Shown in pieces: positions 11,756 through 24,556 of a stretch of DNA of 64,000 nucleotides (its first letter is position 1; each line of letters opens with the position of its first letter). The position numbers and the translations under genes were made by a program. The notes beneath the pieces are model-generated. The model was not told the DNA's origin and made no database searches. It saw only the letters and a program-made list of their open reading frames with translations. Source of the DNA: Pseudovirgaria hyperparasitica (taxonomy: Eukaryota > Ascomycota > Dothideomycetes > Acrospermales > Acrospermaceae); contig NW_022985557.1 in the NCBI RefSeq assembly GCF_010093815.1, positions 1,450,058-1,514,057 on the forward strand, written 5' to 3'.

Positions 11756-12689
11756 GAAAGTACTTATATAAGTCTAGTAGATATCTCTAAAGAATATTAT
11801 TAATAAAATTAATAAATAGAAAGAAATATAGTTAAATATAGTTATAGCTAAACTTACCCTAGAAGGTATAGTACTAATAACTATTACTAATATAGTCTAG
11901 TAGACTATCTTCTATAATCTAAATATAATAAATAATATCTTCTCTAGTATATCTATCTATATAAATATATATCTAATATAGATATATACTATCTCTATCT
12001 AGAGCTATATTATTAGAAATAATAATATTAAGTAAATAGAGAGATCTAATAATTAGAAATACCCTAGAATTAAGATTATAAAGATATAATAGAAAAATAT
12101 ATAGAGAATTAAAGTAAAATTAAAAAAGTACTCTACTATAATAGTAGAGCTTAGAAACTCTACTCTTATCTATAGAATTATATAAGAAGACTTTATAGCT
12201 AAAGAAGAACTACTTATAATAGAACTATAGAACTAGATATAGATAATAATCTAATACTTTAACTATTAGAGATATAGATATACTAGATAGAAGTACTCTT
12301 AAAAGACTATATATAGCTAGTATTATTAGAGCTATAGTACCTAGAAATACTCTTATAGAATCTAGAGTAATAGTATATATAATAGAGATACTACTAAGTA
12401 CTCTAACTATAATAGGAAATACCTATTCTAGTTAGTAATATATATAAAATATAAATAAGTTACTAAGTATATTAACGCTATAAAGGTAAGAGGAGTAAGA
12501 TAGATATACTAGACTATAAGGCCTCTACTATCTACTCTAACTCTATCTATAACTATACTAACTAATCTATAAGGGAGTAAGAATAATATATAATAGTATA
12601 CTATATAGAGAAAGATAGATTAACTCTAGGGTATCCTTAAGATAGCTATAGTATAGAGATAGTTACGCCTTAACGCTACTAGTATATAG

Positions 12690-14395
12690 ACTTAAGTATT
12701 TCTTAGTATCTAATAAAGAGCTAAGATATACTTATTATTATATAGATAAATATATAATATAAATAAGAAAACTAGGCTACGCTTCTTAAGAAGATAGATA
12801 CTATAATAATAGCTATCTAGAAGCTATATAAATACTACTAAACTAATAAATAAATAATATACCTAGGGTACTATACTATCTACTCTCTAAGCCTAGATAG
12901 AAGAGTTCTATTCTATATATATAAATTAATCCCACTCTCTAAGTAGTTCTATATAGAATAAGATAACCTCTAAATAGTACTATATCTCTAGATAAATATA
13001 GAATCTCTTTATATCTATAATATCTATAACTAGAGAGAATTACTTATACTAGATACTATACTAGAGAGTATTATAGTACTAGAATAATATATTCTTTTAG
13101 ACGACTTTAACCTCTACTATAGATAGTAGAAAGACCTAATAGTTATTAGAGAAGAGCTTAGAGTAAGAGAACTATATATAAGATACTATAACCTTCTATA
13201 CCTCCTTATACTAGTTAGATAAATTATATAAAGAAAATATAAATAGAATAAGAAGAGATCTATACTTAACCTTACCCTCGCTATAGAATATATAAGCTAT
13301 AGAGTATAATACTACTATCTAAGTAAGATATAGATAGACTCTAACTATAAGTATATAGAGACTATAATAGATATATCTATATCTAATAAATAATAGAGGA
13401 GATAGCTCTAGAAAGATACTAACTAGAAGAAATATAGAGAGAATCTAGAATTAATAATTCTAGATCTCTCTATAGTTAATATATCTAATAGTCTAGCTAT
13501 AGATAGAGCTATATAAGTTCTTCTTTAAGCCTTCTAAGACTTAAGAGATAAATATTTACTATACTAAATATATAAGTCTCTAGATATAAGGAGTATATCT
13601 TAAATATATAAAAGTAGATAGAAAGTTTAGAGACTATATATATATATATATACTATATCTAGATAACTAAGGTATAGAAGAAATAGAAAGAGATAATCTA
13701 ATCTTATAATAGAACTCTCTATAATAAATAATATAAATACTAGTATAAGATTACTAATAAATGTATATAATAGACTATAGAGCTATAGTATATAGTAAAG
13801 TAGACTAAGAGCGTAGATATACTAACGCTACTACTACTAATACCTCCTCTAATATACTAGAAAAGAATATATACTATAAATCTAGAAAAGGTAGAGATTC
13901 TCTATAAAGTTATATTTCTCTCTCTAGAGCTAGTAGATCTATCTAATATTAATAATACTATATATCTAGACGCGGTTAATATCTCTATAGAGATTATAGA
14001 AGAGGATATACTTAGAGTTATTAAAATACTCCCGAATAATAAAGCGTCTAGACTAGATAGAATACTAAATAGATACCTTAAATATACTATATAGATAACT
14101 CTACTACTTATTAGTCTTATCTTCTAGATATATACTAAGAATAGATACTATCTCTAAAGTTTCTAGACTATCTATACTATTATACTTCTAAAGCTAGAGA
14201 AGAATTCTAACTCTCTAAAAGGATAGAGACTAATTACTCTTCTCTTCTATCTAGATAAGATACTTAAGACTATAATCGCGAAGAAGATAAGTATTATAGT
14301 ATAGAAATATAATCTTCTTCTAGTAAACTAGAAGGTAAAGACTAGAAGCTCTCTAATTACTACTATTTAATATATTCTTAAAGTTATCTATATTA
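12690..14395 (+). pseudogene. LINE A ORF2: endonuclease and start of RT
   Basis: It aligns with ORF2 of copy B. The endonuclease string DDFNLYYR occurs near 13103-13126 and the RT entry region PNNKASRLDRI near 14032-14065 (PNNKVPGLDRI in B). The frame is cut by many TAG and TAA. It ends at the 3' truncation before the polymerase YADD box. It would have been an APE-type endonuclease plus reverse transcriptase of a Tad/I-like LINE. Confidence 0.78.
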
Positions 14396-14409
14396 GGAAA
14401 GATACGGCG

Positions 14410-14587
14410 CTTCTAGTACTTCTAGGTCTTCCGGTACTTCTAAAGTTATCCTAAATGGGTCCCGGTACTTCTAGAGTTATTCTATTCCTTCCGGAGTTGT
14501 CCCGGTACTTCTTAAGTTATTCTAGTCCTTCTAGAGTTATTCTAGTTCTCCTAGAGCTATTCTAGTTCTTCTAGAATTATTCTATTA
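14410..14587 (+). repeat. 20-bp minisatellite
   Basis: Degenerate tandem copies of CTTCTAGAGTTATTCTAGTY start at 14468, 14488, 14508, 14528, 14548 and 14568, with looser copies from 14410. Differences are mostly C/T. It begins directly at the truncation point of LINE copy A. Confidence 0.85.
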
Positions 14588-14599
14588 AATATTAAGAAA

Positions 14600-14830
14600 A
14601 TGTTTAATTCTATTATATACTAGTGCATATCGGAATATCCTATTATATACCGGTATATATAGTAACGTTCTACTATATACCGGTATATAATAGCGATACT
14701 ACTTTATATTATAACTATATTTTAAGTATCTAGGAATATCCTATAATATACCGGCGTATATTAGAATATCCTATTATATACTAGTATATATAGTAATATT
14801 CTACTATATACCGGCATAGAATAAATATCT
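14600..14830. repeat. Duplicated CCGGTATATA-rich block
   Basis: Two copies of a roughly 60-bp block, GGAATATCCTATWATATACC followed by a stretch ending in TTCTACTATATACCGG, lie near 14633-14695 and 14753-14815. They contain the palindrome TATATACCGGTATATA. Similar CCGGTATATA motifs occur near 39207 and in the LINE 3' tails. The function is unknown. Confidence 0.65.
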
Positions 14831-14899
14831 TATTTCTCTTTATATATAGATATATATAGATATATAATTACGAGTAAATAGCGGTTTATATTTATACTA

Positions 14900-17800
14900 C
14901 TATACTATCTAGTCTCTTAGAAGCTACTTAACTAACTACCTTACTTACTTCTATATCTCTATAGGATTACTAAAGTATACGCCTAATACTAGTATATCGG
15001 GTATAGTTATTACTACTATAGATATATCTCCTTTTTCTAGATCTAAGACTTATTTCCTTATACTTTCGATTATCTAGTCTAATATAGTAAATCTACTCTT
15101 AACCCCTAAATAGTCTAAAACTAAAGTATATATATATACTATAGGCTAATATTATCTATAGTAATAATATCTTATACTTATTTACGGCCACGTCTTTTTA
15201 CATAGATATTAGTCTACTAATATAATATAACCGGTAACTATTAGGTCTTATCCCTTATAGACTTACGAAGCTAAGGCTAGTAAAATATATAGAGAATCTA
15301 ACTTATTTAATCTAAAATCTTTATATACCTTATTTATACTAGACGTACTTAGGCCGGCCGGTAAATATACTAATATTTTTAATTTTACGTATAAATATAG
15401 TACCTATATATATATTAGTAAATTATATTACTAGTAAGTACTAATATAAATACTTACTATATATAGGAATATTACGGTTACTAGTATAGTAGATATAATT
15501 ATAATTTTCTCTAGTTAGTTAGCGAATATTTAACGCACGTGTTTAGTATTTTTATTATAAACCTTTTTATTAATAAGCTTATAGAGCTAGTTTACCTTCG
15601 AAGCGACTCCTTTTAAAGCTAGTAAGATTATATTCTTTTATATACTATTATCTAGCTAGAGGAGTAATTCGCGTATAGAATTAACGTTTACTCTATCTAG
15701 TATACTATTATTATCTATTAACGGACGTATAAGTCTAATTTTAATATATTCCTTACTTATCCTTTTATTAGTAAGGTATATAAGTAGTATATATATAGTA
15801 GCTAGCCTAGCCTTATAGTAGTACGTGTTATATCTAAGCCCGTTTAATTTACCCTAGGCGATAGCTTATTTAAGGAGCCTTCGGCCTTTATCCTTGTATA
15901 ACTATATAATCTACTTCTCTATATCTATAGCGGCGATATATATAATATCTACTACTAGGGTTACTATTATAGATAGATAGTTCTTTCTATTAAACTACTT
16001 ACTTAGTTATCTCCTTTATAGAATAAATAGTAAATATTAATTAGCTACTATATATAGTATATACTTACTATCCGTAGTTTCTAATACTATACTAACTATA
16101 CTAGCTATTATCTCTACCGGCTTATTTTTTATTTAAGAGAGGAGTTTATTTAACTACGTTATAACTATCTTTCTTATAGATCCCTTCTATATACTCTTAA
16201 ATACTAATTTAGTAGTATTATTATTAACGTAGTTAAGTAACTAATCTAGAATATCTATTTTAATAGCTAATAGAATATCTAATAGACTATTCGAGAGGGG
16301 CGTTATACTAATCTATATACTAAATATAAAGGGATTAAGTCGTGTATATCTATACTATTTTATTATAGGTTTTTTTAAGGTATGGAACTTATCTACTATA
16401 AATATACCGATAAATACTATGTTATAGGTTTAAATAATATTAGCGCTAAATTTTTTCGTCTTCTTCTCTTTTAGAACTACGCGTCTAGTAAAGTTTATAA
16501 TATATTAGATCTCTATACTTTAGATAGTAGTATAGACTATATTATTCTTTGTATATTATAATAGAAATTTAATAGTAGCGGTCTTATTAACGTAAATTAA
16601 CTACTCCTTAGTAATATACTCCTTACTAGTCTTATATTTTATAGAATTACTAATATTATTATAATATTTCTATTTAGGGTTAGAGTACCTCTTAGCTAGA
16701 TAGTATATGTCTATAGATAAGAGTTATTAGATATTAGAGGCGTTAAGAAGGGTTTTCGAGTATACTAACCGTACTACTATCTTTATCGGGTTCTATTTAT
16801 TAATTTTATTAGTAAACATACTATCTATATTATAGTATATCTAGTTAAAGCGCTATAGCTAATATAATACTAGAAGGTTCCTTAGATAGTATAGTATAAA
16901 TAGTCCTTAGAGGCGGGGTATCTTACTAAATTTATTAGTCTAGCTACACGGATATTTAATCGGATATAGAGATTATATTAGGTACTTTCTATCTATACCT
17001 AGGTCTTAAGTTAGTAGTAGGTGCTTTTCTAGATATAGTTCTATATTATTATATAGAAAGTTCTAATAGAATATAAGGTAGATAAACGTTATAAGCACGA
17101 TAGTCTTCCCTAGCCCTAGACTATCTACTAAGATCTAGTAGTTCTACGGACCTACCTACTACTTAAATATAGTAACTACTATAAGTAATTAGCCGGTCTA
17201 TAGTCTATATAATCTACTTATACTAAAGACTAGATATAGAATAGGTATATAGCTAAAGTCCTTTATTAGATTATCTAGTATAAGCCTAAATATACTTATA
17301 GTAAGTAACTATATCTCTTCTATATAATAAGAGATAGCTTAGATTACTTTATTAGAGTTATTAACGGCGAATACTCTATAGATATATTAGTATAGTAGTA
17401 TATATTTCTACTCGCTACTTAGTATAACTTACGCTTCCTAAAGTTTTATACTAAGGTTATTATCTACTAGAAGATTATTATCCGTATCTAGTTTTACTTT
17501 ATCTTTATTAGACTTATTATCTAGGGGATAGATAATAAAGGTAATATTATCTATTAATATATTATCTAATATATCTAATATATTTCTACTATATAAATCG
17601 TCTATTAACCCGATTAGATTCTAGTACTTAAGTATCTACCGGTTAATATCTAGTAGTATACTATATTCTAGTTTTAAGCGTTTAGAAGAATCTATAGGGT
17701 TTACTATATTATTCGAGAGTATCCTCTTTATTACTAGTAACTATAGATAAGCTTTACTAGTATCTAGAGGTATAATAGTATCCGTTATATAATTATCTAA

Positions 17801-18560
17801 GTTAGTAATTATAGCTATATCTATCTTTAATACTACTCTAATGTTAGTATCTAGTACTAAGTATATATATATATCTAAGTATACTTATTATGTTATCTTC
17901 TATTTTAGTATCTTCTATAACTACTTTCTCTTTATATTCTAACGGTAACTATAACTATATATCTATAGCTAGTATATTTACGCGTATATAAGCTTCGCTA
18001 GATACGATAGTACTTATAGAGGGATTATCTAAGTTAGCGAGTATAGCCGCATCTATCTTTAATACTACTCTAATATTAGTATCTAGTACTAAGTATATAT
18101 ATATGTCTAAGTATACTTATTACGTCGTCTTCTATTTTAGTATCTTCTATATTCTCTTTCTCTTTATATTCTAATAGCGACTATAACTATATATCTATAG
18201 CTAGTATATCTATATCTAGTTTAGCCTCCGTTATATCTATAGCTATAACTATTAGTATTAACTTACTATCTATAGCCGCGATATACTAATTAAATTCTTT
18301 AGTAATAGTTTCCTCGACTATTCTAATAAGTATAGTAGTATCTATACTACTATTTTTAAGCTCTTATAATACTTTTCCGCGTACTATCTTAATAATAGTA
18401 TCTCTATATATACTATAACTTATTTTAGATAGTTAGTATAGGCCTTAGAGATACTAGATATATAGTAGAAAGGCGCTAACGCTTAAGGCCTCTATACGTC
18501 GTATATATATATTATAGTTAGCTATTCTATAGCTAGTAGTTAAGCTAGAACGGTCGTAAC
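14900..18560 (-). pseudogene. SNF2-type helicase/ATPase pseudogene
   Basis: The minus strand carries a followable frame with SNF2-family helicase motifs in order: motif I LVDSLGLGKTIVLITFI at 17100-17130, motif II VDKFHTLKKP near 16370-16400 (family form DEFH/DEAH), and motif III SITPLSNSLLDIL near 16270-16311 (family form SGTPLQN). Spacing between motifs I and III is about 270 codons, plausible for the N-terminal ATPase lobe. Stops are TAG and TAA. Downstream (14900-16250) the frame continues with few recognisable motifs, and I could not confirm the C-terminal helicase lobe. The N-terminal region holds a 232-bp duplication. Family members remodel nucleosomes or translocate on DNA. Whether this copy is a captured host gene or transposon cargo is open. 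Confidence 0.72.
17802..18212 (-). repeat. Two-copy direct duplication, 232-bp spacing
   Basis: ATTATCTAAGTTAG, then CTATCTTTAATACTACTCTA and what follows occur at 17802-17980 and again at 18034-18212. It is part of the coding trace upstream of the helicase motifs, so it probably encoded a repeated protein segment of about 77 residues. Confidence 0.85.
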
Positions 18561-18778
18561 TCTTACTATACTTATATATTTCTATATATAACTTAGGTTA
18601 TAGGTAATAAGACGGAGTTAGTAGCGATAAGAGTTAAAAACTATATTTAGGCGGTAGAGGTTAAGTTACCGCGTTTACTAATTATAATATAATTTCGTAA
18701 AGTACGGAGGAAGTAAAGTATATAAGTAAATATTTAATTATTAGTATAGATCTTATACGAATATAATCATAGTAATAA

Positions 18779-18923
18779 TATAGCTAGTAGAACCGGGCGT
18801 ATACTAATATAAAATAGGTAGACGCTAGCTTATACTAGTATATTAATGTCTTAATTAAATATACGTACTACGGTTATATAGCTAGTAGAATCGGGTATAT
18901 ACTAATATACTATAGGTAGAACC
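18779..18923 (+). repeat. Pair of about 47-bp direct repeats
   Basis: ATATAGCTAGTAGAAYCGGG followed by YGTATACTAATATAMWATAG occurs at 18779 and at 18877, 98 bp apart. They lie upstream of the helicase trace and have no coding meaning that I can see. Confidence 0.7.
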
Positions 18924-19490
18924 CGTCTTATATTAGTATTATATTACCTTAGCTAAACACGCGTACTACTCTTACTACCCCTAGTATCCTTTTTATTATT
19001 CTATTACTCTTTATAATTAAGATCTATATCCTCTATATCTAAGATACTTCTAAGGCTTTTAAAGTTACTATCTTTAGAGTTTATAGATTAGTCTTATAGC
19101 TTTCTAGGTACTAATAGTAGTATATATAGTATTACTAGAGGAAGGGTTAAGTCGTTTAGGTAATACTATCTACTATCTATAATACTATCTCTATAGGTAT
19201 CTCTACTATTATAGGCGGTAGCTTTCTATTACTATTATTATACTAGTTATAGTAAAACTTCTTACACCCTAACGGACTAAACTAGTTAATTTGGGGTAAA
19301 ACAGCGATTTACATACATCAAACAATAGAGTATACTAAGTATAACAACCTCCGACACACGTGCGTACGTATAGTATATAATACGCGATAATACTAATGTA
19401 TAGAGATACTATATATATACGCTCGAAGACTCTTCGATAACACGAGTATAGACTATATCTAATAAACGCCGACACGCCGACCCCCTTTTA

Positions 19491-19515
19491 TTAGTTAAGG
19501 GCTACCCTTAACTAA
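19491..19515. repeat. Hairpin palindrome in LINE B 5' leader
   Basis: TTAGTTAAGGG, loop CTA, CCCTTAACTAA: a perfect 11-bp inverted repeat. The same hairpin recurs in the 3' UTR at 24268-24292 and in all other LINE copies. Confidence 0.9.
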
Positions 19516-19639
19516 TAACCATGGCGGCCTTAGGTATTGTAATACCCCGGTAGACGCCGGATATACCCCTACTAGTATAGTAGAAACGGCTATATAGCGA
19601 TATTAATATAGATAGCTAGACACCTATCTAAAATATAGG

Positions 19640-20890
19640 AACTAACTAAGGGTGCGAAGCGCTATAGATAATCTAGACTAAGAGGACCCTAAGAGGGGAG
19701 ACCCTCCTAGATAAAATTAAATACTAGGTAATACGTGTAGAGAGGGACGCCGAGAAGAGAAAGAAGACCCTTCTTTATATATTCTAGGACCTTATCCGGA
19801 ACCTAAGAGGAATTATAGAGGAAGAAAGGAAGTCGCTACGAGAGGAACCTAGTAGTAGACTTAACCGAATAGAAGCTAGCCTACGGAGAATCTAGAAAGA
19901 GCTATCCTAAGGTAAGCGCCCTAACACGTAGGCTTAGATTATAGTAACACCTAGAGCCACCGTACTAAGGACTACTAGAACTATAGATAGAGTATATAGT
20001 ATACATGTCGTAATCTAGAATAAGAACACGCTAGCGTAGATCTAATAGATATCTCTAAAGGAAATTATAAATAAGATTAACGAATAGAAAGGAATGTAGT
20101 TAAGCGTCGTAGCTACTAAAGTTACGCTAGGTAGGGTAGTACTTACTACTATAACGAATACTACGTAGTAAAACATCTCGCGAGATTCGAATATAATAGA
20201 TAGTATCTTCCCCGGCGCGTCTATTAGAGTAGCTATATACCCGATTATAGTATATATAGTACCTATACGGGGATAGGCTATCGGAGCGGAGGATATTACG
20301 TGTATAGAATAATCTAACACGCGAAAATACCTAGAGATTAAGATCGTAAAAGCGTGGTAGAAGAACCTATAGGCGATTAAGACGACGGCGAAAAAACACT
20401 CTACTATAATTATAGAGCTCTAAGACCCCGCCCTCGTATAATATATTATATAGAAGGGATTCCTAGTAGAAGGAGAGCTCCTTATAGCCGAGCCATGGGA
20501 TAGGGTATAGGTAATAATATAGTGCTTTAACTATTAAGGGTATAGATATACTATATAAAGGTACTTATAGAAGACTAAGTGCGGATAGTGCCGTAGGGAC
20601 CACGCTACCTAGGAGTGCCCTTATAAACCGTGAGGAGACGGACTAAGAAACAGGGATATAGTATAGTATTTAAACTACGACGGGAAATACCCGTCGTGGT
20701 CGTTAACGTATATAAAATATAAATAGATCATAGAATATATTCGTACGATAAAAGCGAGAGGCGTAAGATAGTTATAGAATATAACATCTACCACGGGCCC
20801 TTCCTTTATAATACCCCTAACCTCCTCTCTAGAAGATAGTTAGATAGGATAGTAGACTATCCCGAAGACGATAGGACGACTAAAAGGTAT
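19640..20890 (+). pseudogene. LINE B ORF1, gag-like protein with CCHC zinc knuckles
   Basis: A frame beginning before DKIKY (19711) runs through a charged, probably coiled-coil segment (EEERKSLREEP, RLNRIEASLRRI) and reaches two CCHC knuckles at 20523-20620, read as CFNY*GYRYTI*RYL and KCG*CRRDHAT*ECP. Substituted Cys, His and Gln codons are the RIP products expected. ORF1 proteins of Tad, I and Jockey LINEs bind RNA and form the particle. The exact start cannot be set because RIP removes ATG. An antisense open frame at 20042-20320 is a shadow. Confidence 0.82.
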
Positions 20891-20939
20891 AGTTAAAGCC
20901 GCTGCCGCGCGAGGATAGTCGCGCCTCCAAGGAATAAGT

Positions 20940-23900
20940 ATATAGATATATATACTCTCTAGTACCTAATAAGGGACTAGAATATACTCTAAATTATATA
21001 GATAAATATATAATATAAAAGAGAGAACTAGGCGACGCTTCTTAAAGAGACCGGGGCCATAATACTCGCCATCTAGGAACCCTATAAATACTACTAGACG
21101 AGTAAACTAACCACACACCCCGGATACCATACTATATACCCTCTAGGACTAGAAAGACGAGTCCTCTTCTATATTCATAGGTTAATACTACTCTTATTAT
21201 AGTCGTATACCGAGCGCGATAACCTTAGGATAATACTATACCTATAAATAGATATAGGCCCCCTATATATATATAACATATATAACTAATAATATATACT
21301 TATACTAGACGAGATACTTAAGGGTACCACGGAACTAGGGTAATATATCCTCCTAGAAGACTTTAACCTCTACTACTAATAGTAGGGAGGCCTAGCCATA
21401 GTAAGGGAAGAACTTAGAGTAAGGGAACTACGCACCCGCTACCACGACTTTCTATACCTACTTATACCTATAGAATAAGTTATATAGAAAAAATATAAAT
21501 AGGACGAAGACGGGTCTATACTTAACCTTACCTTCGCCACGGAGTATATTAGTTACCGGATCTAATACTACCGCCTAAGCTAGGTATAGACGGATTCCAA
21601 CTATAAATATATAGAAACCGTAATAAATATATATACCCCGAATAAATAACGGGGACAATAGATATAGAAGGATACTAACTAGAAAAAGTACCTAAAGGAC
21701 CTAGAATCGGCGATCCTAGATCCCTCTATAGTTAATATATCTAATAATCTAGCCATAGACTAGGCCGTATAGATACTCCTATAAATATACTAGAATACGA
21801 GAAATAAACACGTACTATACTAAATATACCGGCCCCCGGAAGTAAAGGGGATTCCTTAAGTATAGGAAAGTAGATAAGACGCCCAAAGGCTATATATACG
21901 CGTATACCGTACGAGAATACCCGAGTCGTAGAAAGAATAGAAGGAAGTAATATAATAACGCGATAAAGTCCTCCGTAACGAAAGGCGTAAATAGTAGTAT
22001 ATAATTACTAGTTAATAGACATGATACGTAATAGGGCTATGGTATATAGCGAAATAGGCCAAGGGCGTAGACACTCCGACACCCCCGCTACTTATACCTC
22101 CCCTAATATATTAGGGGAGAATATACTCTACGAGCCTTAAGAAAACTAAGGCCCTACGGGAGGCTATATTCCCTCTCCCGGAACTAGTAGACCTATTAGA
22201 TATTCACGGCGCTAAATATCTATATACGGTAGATATCCCTAAAGAAGTTACGGAGGAGGATATACTTAATATTATTAAGATACTCCTAAATAATAAAGTA
22301 CCCGGACTAGATAGAATTCTAAATCGATGCCTAAAAAGTACTATAAAAGTGACCCTACCGCTTATTACTTATATATTCTAAGTATACGTCACGTAGGGGT
22401 ACCACCCCTAGAGCTTCTAAGTCGCCTATACTATTATACTCCCGAAACTAGGAAAGAGCCCTAACTCCCTAAAGGGATAGAGACTAATCGCCCTTCTCTT
22501 CTACCTAGGTAAGATACTAGAGGCTATGGTAGCGAAGAAGATGAGTACCGCGGTATAGAAATATAATCTCCTCCCTCCGAACTAGAAGGTAAAGGTAGAT
22601 AGCTCTCTAATAATAGCTATCTAATATATTATTAAAGTCGTCTAGGCCGTATGGAAATAGGAACGGGTAGTATCGCTTCTCTCCCTCGATATAGCCGGAG
22701 CGTTTAATAAGGTAAACTATATAAGACTTATTTATAACCTCCGGATAAGACGAATACTAGAATGGATTATACGCTTTATATAGTTATTCCTTATAGGAAG
22801 AATAACTTAGATATATATCCCTAGGTACTAGAGCGAATATAAAGAGACGGTATATAGCATCCTATAAGGGAGCACTATCTCTCTAATTCTATTCCTCTTC
22901 TTTACGGTAGACCTTCTTTAAGGAATAAAGTATATAGAGGTAGTTAGATACGCCGATAATATATACCTTCTAGCTATTAATAATAATACTAACCGAACGT
23001 ATAGACGACTAGAATAGGACTACGAGAGGTGCCTCTAGTAGGTAAAACGCCATAGAGTAAAGTTCGCCCTAGAGAAATACTAGCTTATGTACTTTATTAA
23101 CCGTTAAGGGAAATAGATAACTAGGGAAGATAAATAACGCCCCTAAATCAACGTATTTAACGAACTACTAGTATAAAGTATACGCGCGCTCGGAGTTATA
23201 CTAGATAGTAAGCTTAAATAGGGACTATAAGTAGTATACGCCGTCTCTAGGGCCCTCCGGGTAGAAGCCGCTATATAATAGATTATAGCCTCTATATAGG
23301 GAACCGCCCGGGATAAGGTACGCTAGCTATATATATCTATAGTACGACCCGCCTTCACGTACGGACACGAGTGCTAGTATATAGCCCTTATATAGACTAG
23401 GCGAATAAAGCTCGAATCCATATAGAACCGTATACTCCGTCTTATATTAGGCGTATATAAAGCTACTAATACGGTACTACTACGACGCGAGATAGACGTT
23501 ATAAGTATATATAACTTCTACTAGATATAGAGGGTAGTATACTTTACTAAATAATAAGTATAGGAACGTATAGAAAACGTAGAATATACTTTCGCCACGC
23601 TACGTGTATAAATTAGTATATATTACCGCGTACTCCTATATATAGACCGGAATTAAATACGGTATAGATGCTTAATAGAAGCTAACTCTAGCTAAGTAGT
23701 ATAAGAAGTCCGAGATAACCCGGACGCTCTTCTAGACTAGTAGAGCCTTTAAGAACTTATAAAAAATATACGGTCGTGGACTTAAGATAAGTAGAAAGAG
23801 GCACTCTATGCCCACTAGACCTCCTAGTAGAATAGGTACCTAGAGTAGATTTAAGGGCCATAGAAGGAACTAAGTAAATAGATATATAAAGGGCTAATAA

Positions 23901-24115
23901 AAGTCTAAGTATCTATACTTATCTAAGCCCGAACGGGCGCTATAGAACTTCTATACTATATCTATAAGAGAGGCGTTCCTAATACCTCCCTATAGTATAA
24001 GGCACACAGCCAGAGAGGTATAATACACCACTATCTAGCTATATACCCTAACCTCTATATATAACAGTAATAGCTTATCTACATTATAAAGACTTTAGAT
24101 ATCGTATAATAGCTT
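20940..24115 (+). pseudogene. LINE B ORF2: APE endonuclease, reverse transcriptase, C-terminal zinc motif
   Basis: The endonuclease shows KETGAIILAI*EPYKYY near 21035-21085 and LLEDFNLYY at 21353-21379. The RT shows NNKVPGLDRI (about 22292), motif A LSLDIAGAFNKVN at 22681-22719, the G-S box GSTISLILFLFF near 22870, and the polymerase box YADNIYLLA at 22949-22975 (family form FADD). The C-terminus has RGVPNTSL*YKAHSQRGIIH near 23970, resembling the Cys/His motif that closes many LINE ORF2 proteins. No RNase H domain was seen. Stops are TAG and TAA throughout. This machinery probably mobilised the two chimeric elements in trans. Confidence 0.85.
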
Positions 24116-24267
24116 AATAAGTACCCTAAGAATATCTCCTAATAGATACTTATATATCTACTACTCCTCTAGTACTAGTAGACCCGGAAATATATACCGG
24201 AAGAGACCCGGTATACGCCGGTAGTAACCTAATATATACCGGAAGAACCCTAGGAGAACCCCGATTA

Positions 24268-24292
24268 TTAGTTAAGGGCAGCCCTTAACTAA
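24268..24292. repeat. Hairpin palindrome in LINE B 3' UTR
   Basis: TTAGTTAAGGG, loop CAG, CCCTTAACTAA, the same stem as in the 5' leader at 19491-19515. Just upstream are CCGGTATA repeats at about 24185-24250. Confidence 0.9.
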
Positions 24293-24515
24293 TAACCTCC
24301 GCATCTACACGTGCTACCTAAGGGCGAAATAATAGTAATATAGACTATAGGCTAATAGGCGTACCCTATAGCTATATACTTAAGACGAAACAGAGGTTTA
24401 ACGAGATATAGTTATAGATATAAGGAAGTTTTTCCCTATAGGGTTTCTTCTTATATAGTGGCTTAGACTAGAGGAGGCATAGGCCTATAGAGTACTACTC
24501 TACCTAGTTATATAA

Positions 24516-24546
<31 letters not shown>

Positions 24547-24556
24547 CTAGTTATAG

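Larger units (their letters stand above)
9000..12480 (+). pseudogene. LINE A ORF1 (gag-like), split by the chimeric insert
   Basis: Exonic pieces are about 9000-9365 and 11771-12480. It aligns with ORF1 of copy B, including the zinc-knuckle region near 12265-12360, where TTTAACTATTAGAGATATAG matches the first knuckle of B and the Cys codons are now Tyr codons. The N-terminal part is charged and coiled-coil-like, as in B. It is non-functional. Confidence 0.75.
8588..14395 (+). mobile_element. LINE copy A, 5' part, interrupted and 3'-truncated
   Basis: Homologous to the full-length LINE at 19253-24544. It starts with an A run and CTTCTTAYACYCY, includes the 5' palindrome at 8821-8845, and carries ORF1 and most of ORF2. 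It is split by the chimeric element at 9381-11755, whose 15-bp target duplication GAAAGTACTTATATA lies at 9366-9380 and 11756-11770. After removal of that insert, copy A aligns with copy B to about 22645. The 3' end is lost at about 14395, where unrelated minisatellite sequence begins. CpG is strongly depleted compared with copies B and C, so A is the oldest LINE here. Confidence 0.9.
19253..24544 (+). mobile_element. Full-length Tad-like LINE, copy B
   Basis: 5292 bp from TAAAACTTCTTACACC to an (ATT)n tail at 24513-24544. It is flanked by TACTAGTTATAG at 19241-19252 and 24545-24556, extendable to the left because the tail resembles the target. It carries a 5' leader with a hairpin palindrome, ORF1 with zinc knuckles, ORF2 with endonuclease and RT, and a 3' UTR repeating the palindrome. 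CA and TG are depleted but CpG is kept, so it is younger than copy A. It sits in the long minus-strand relic region. Confidence 0.93.

Noticed and set aside
20042-20320. Minus-strand open frame of 92 aa
   Set aside because: It is antisense to LINE B ORF1 and recurs at 31602-31907 antisense to ORF1 of LINE C. RIP places stops in the sense frame and spares this one.
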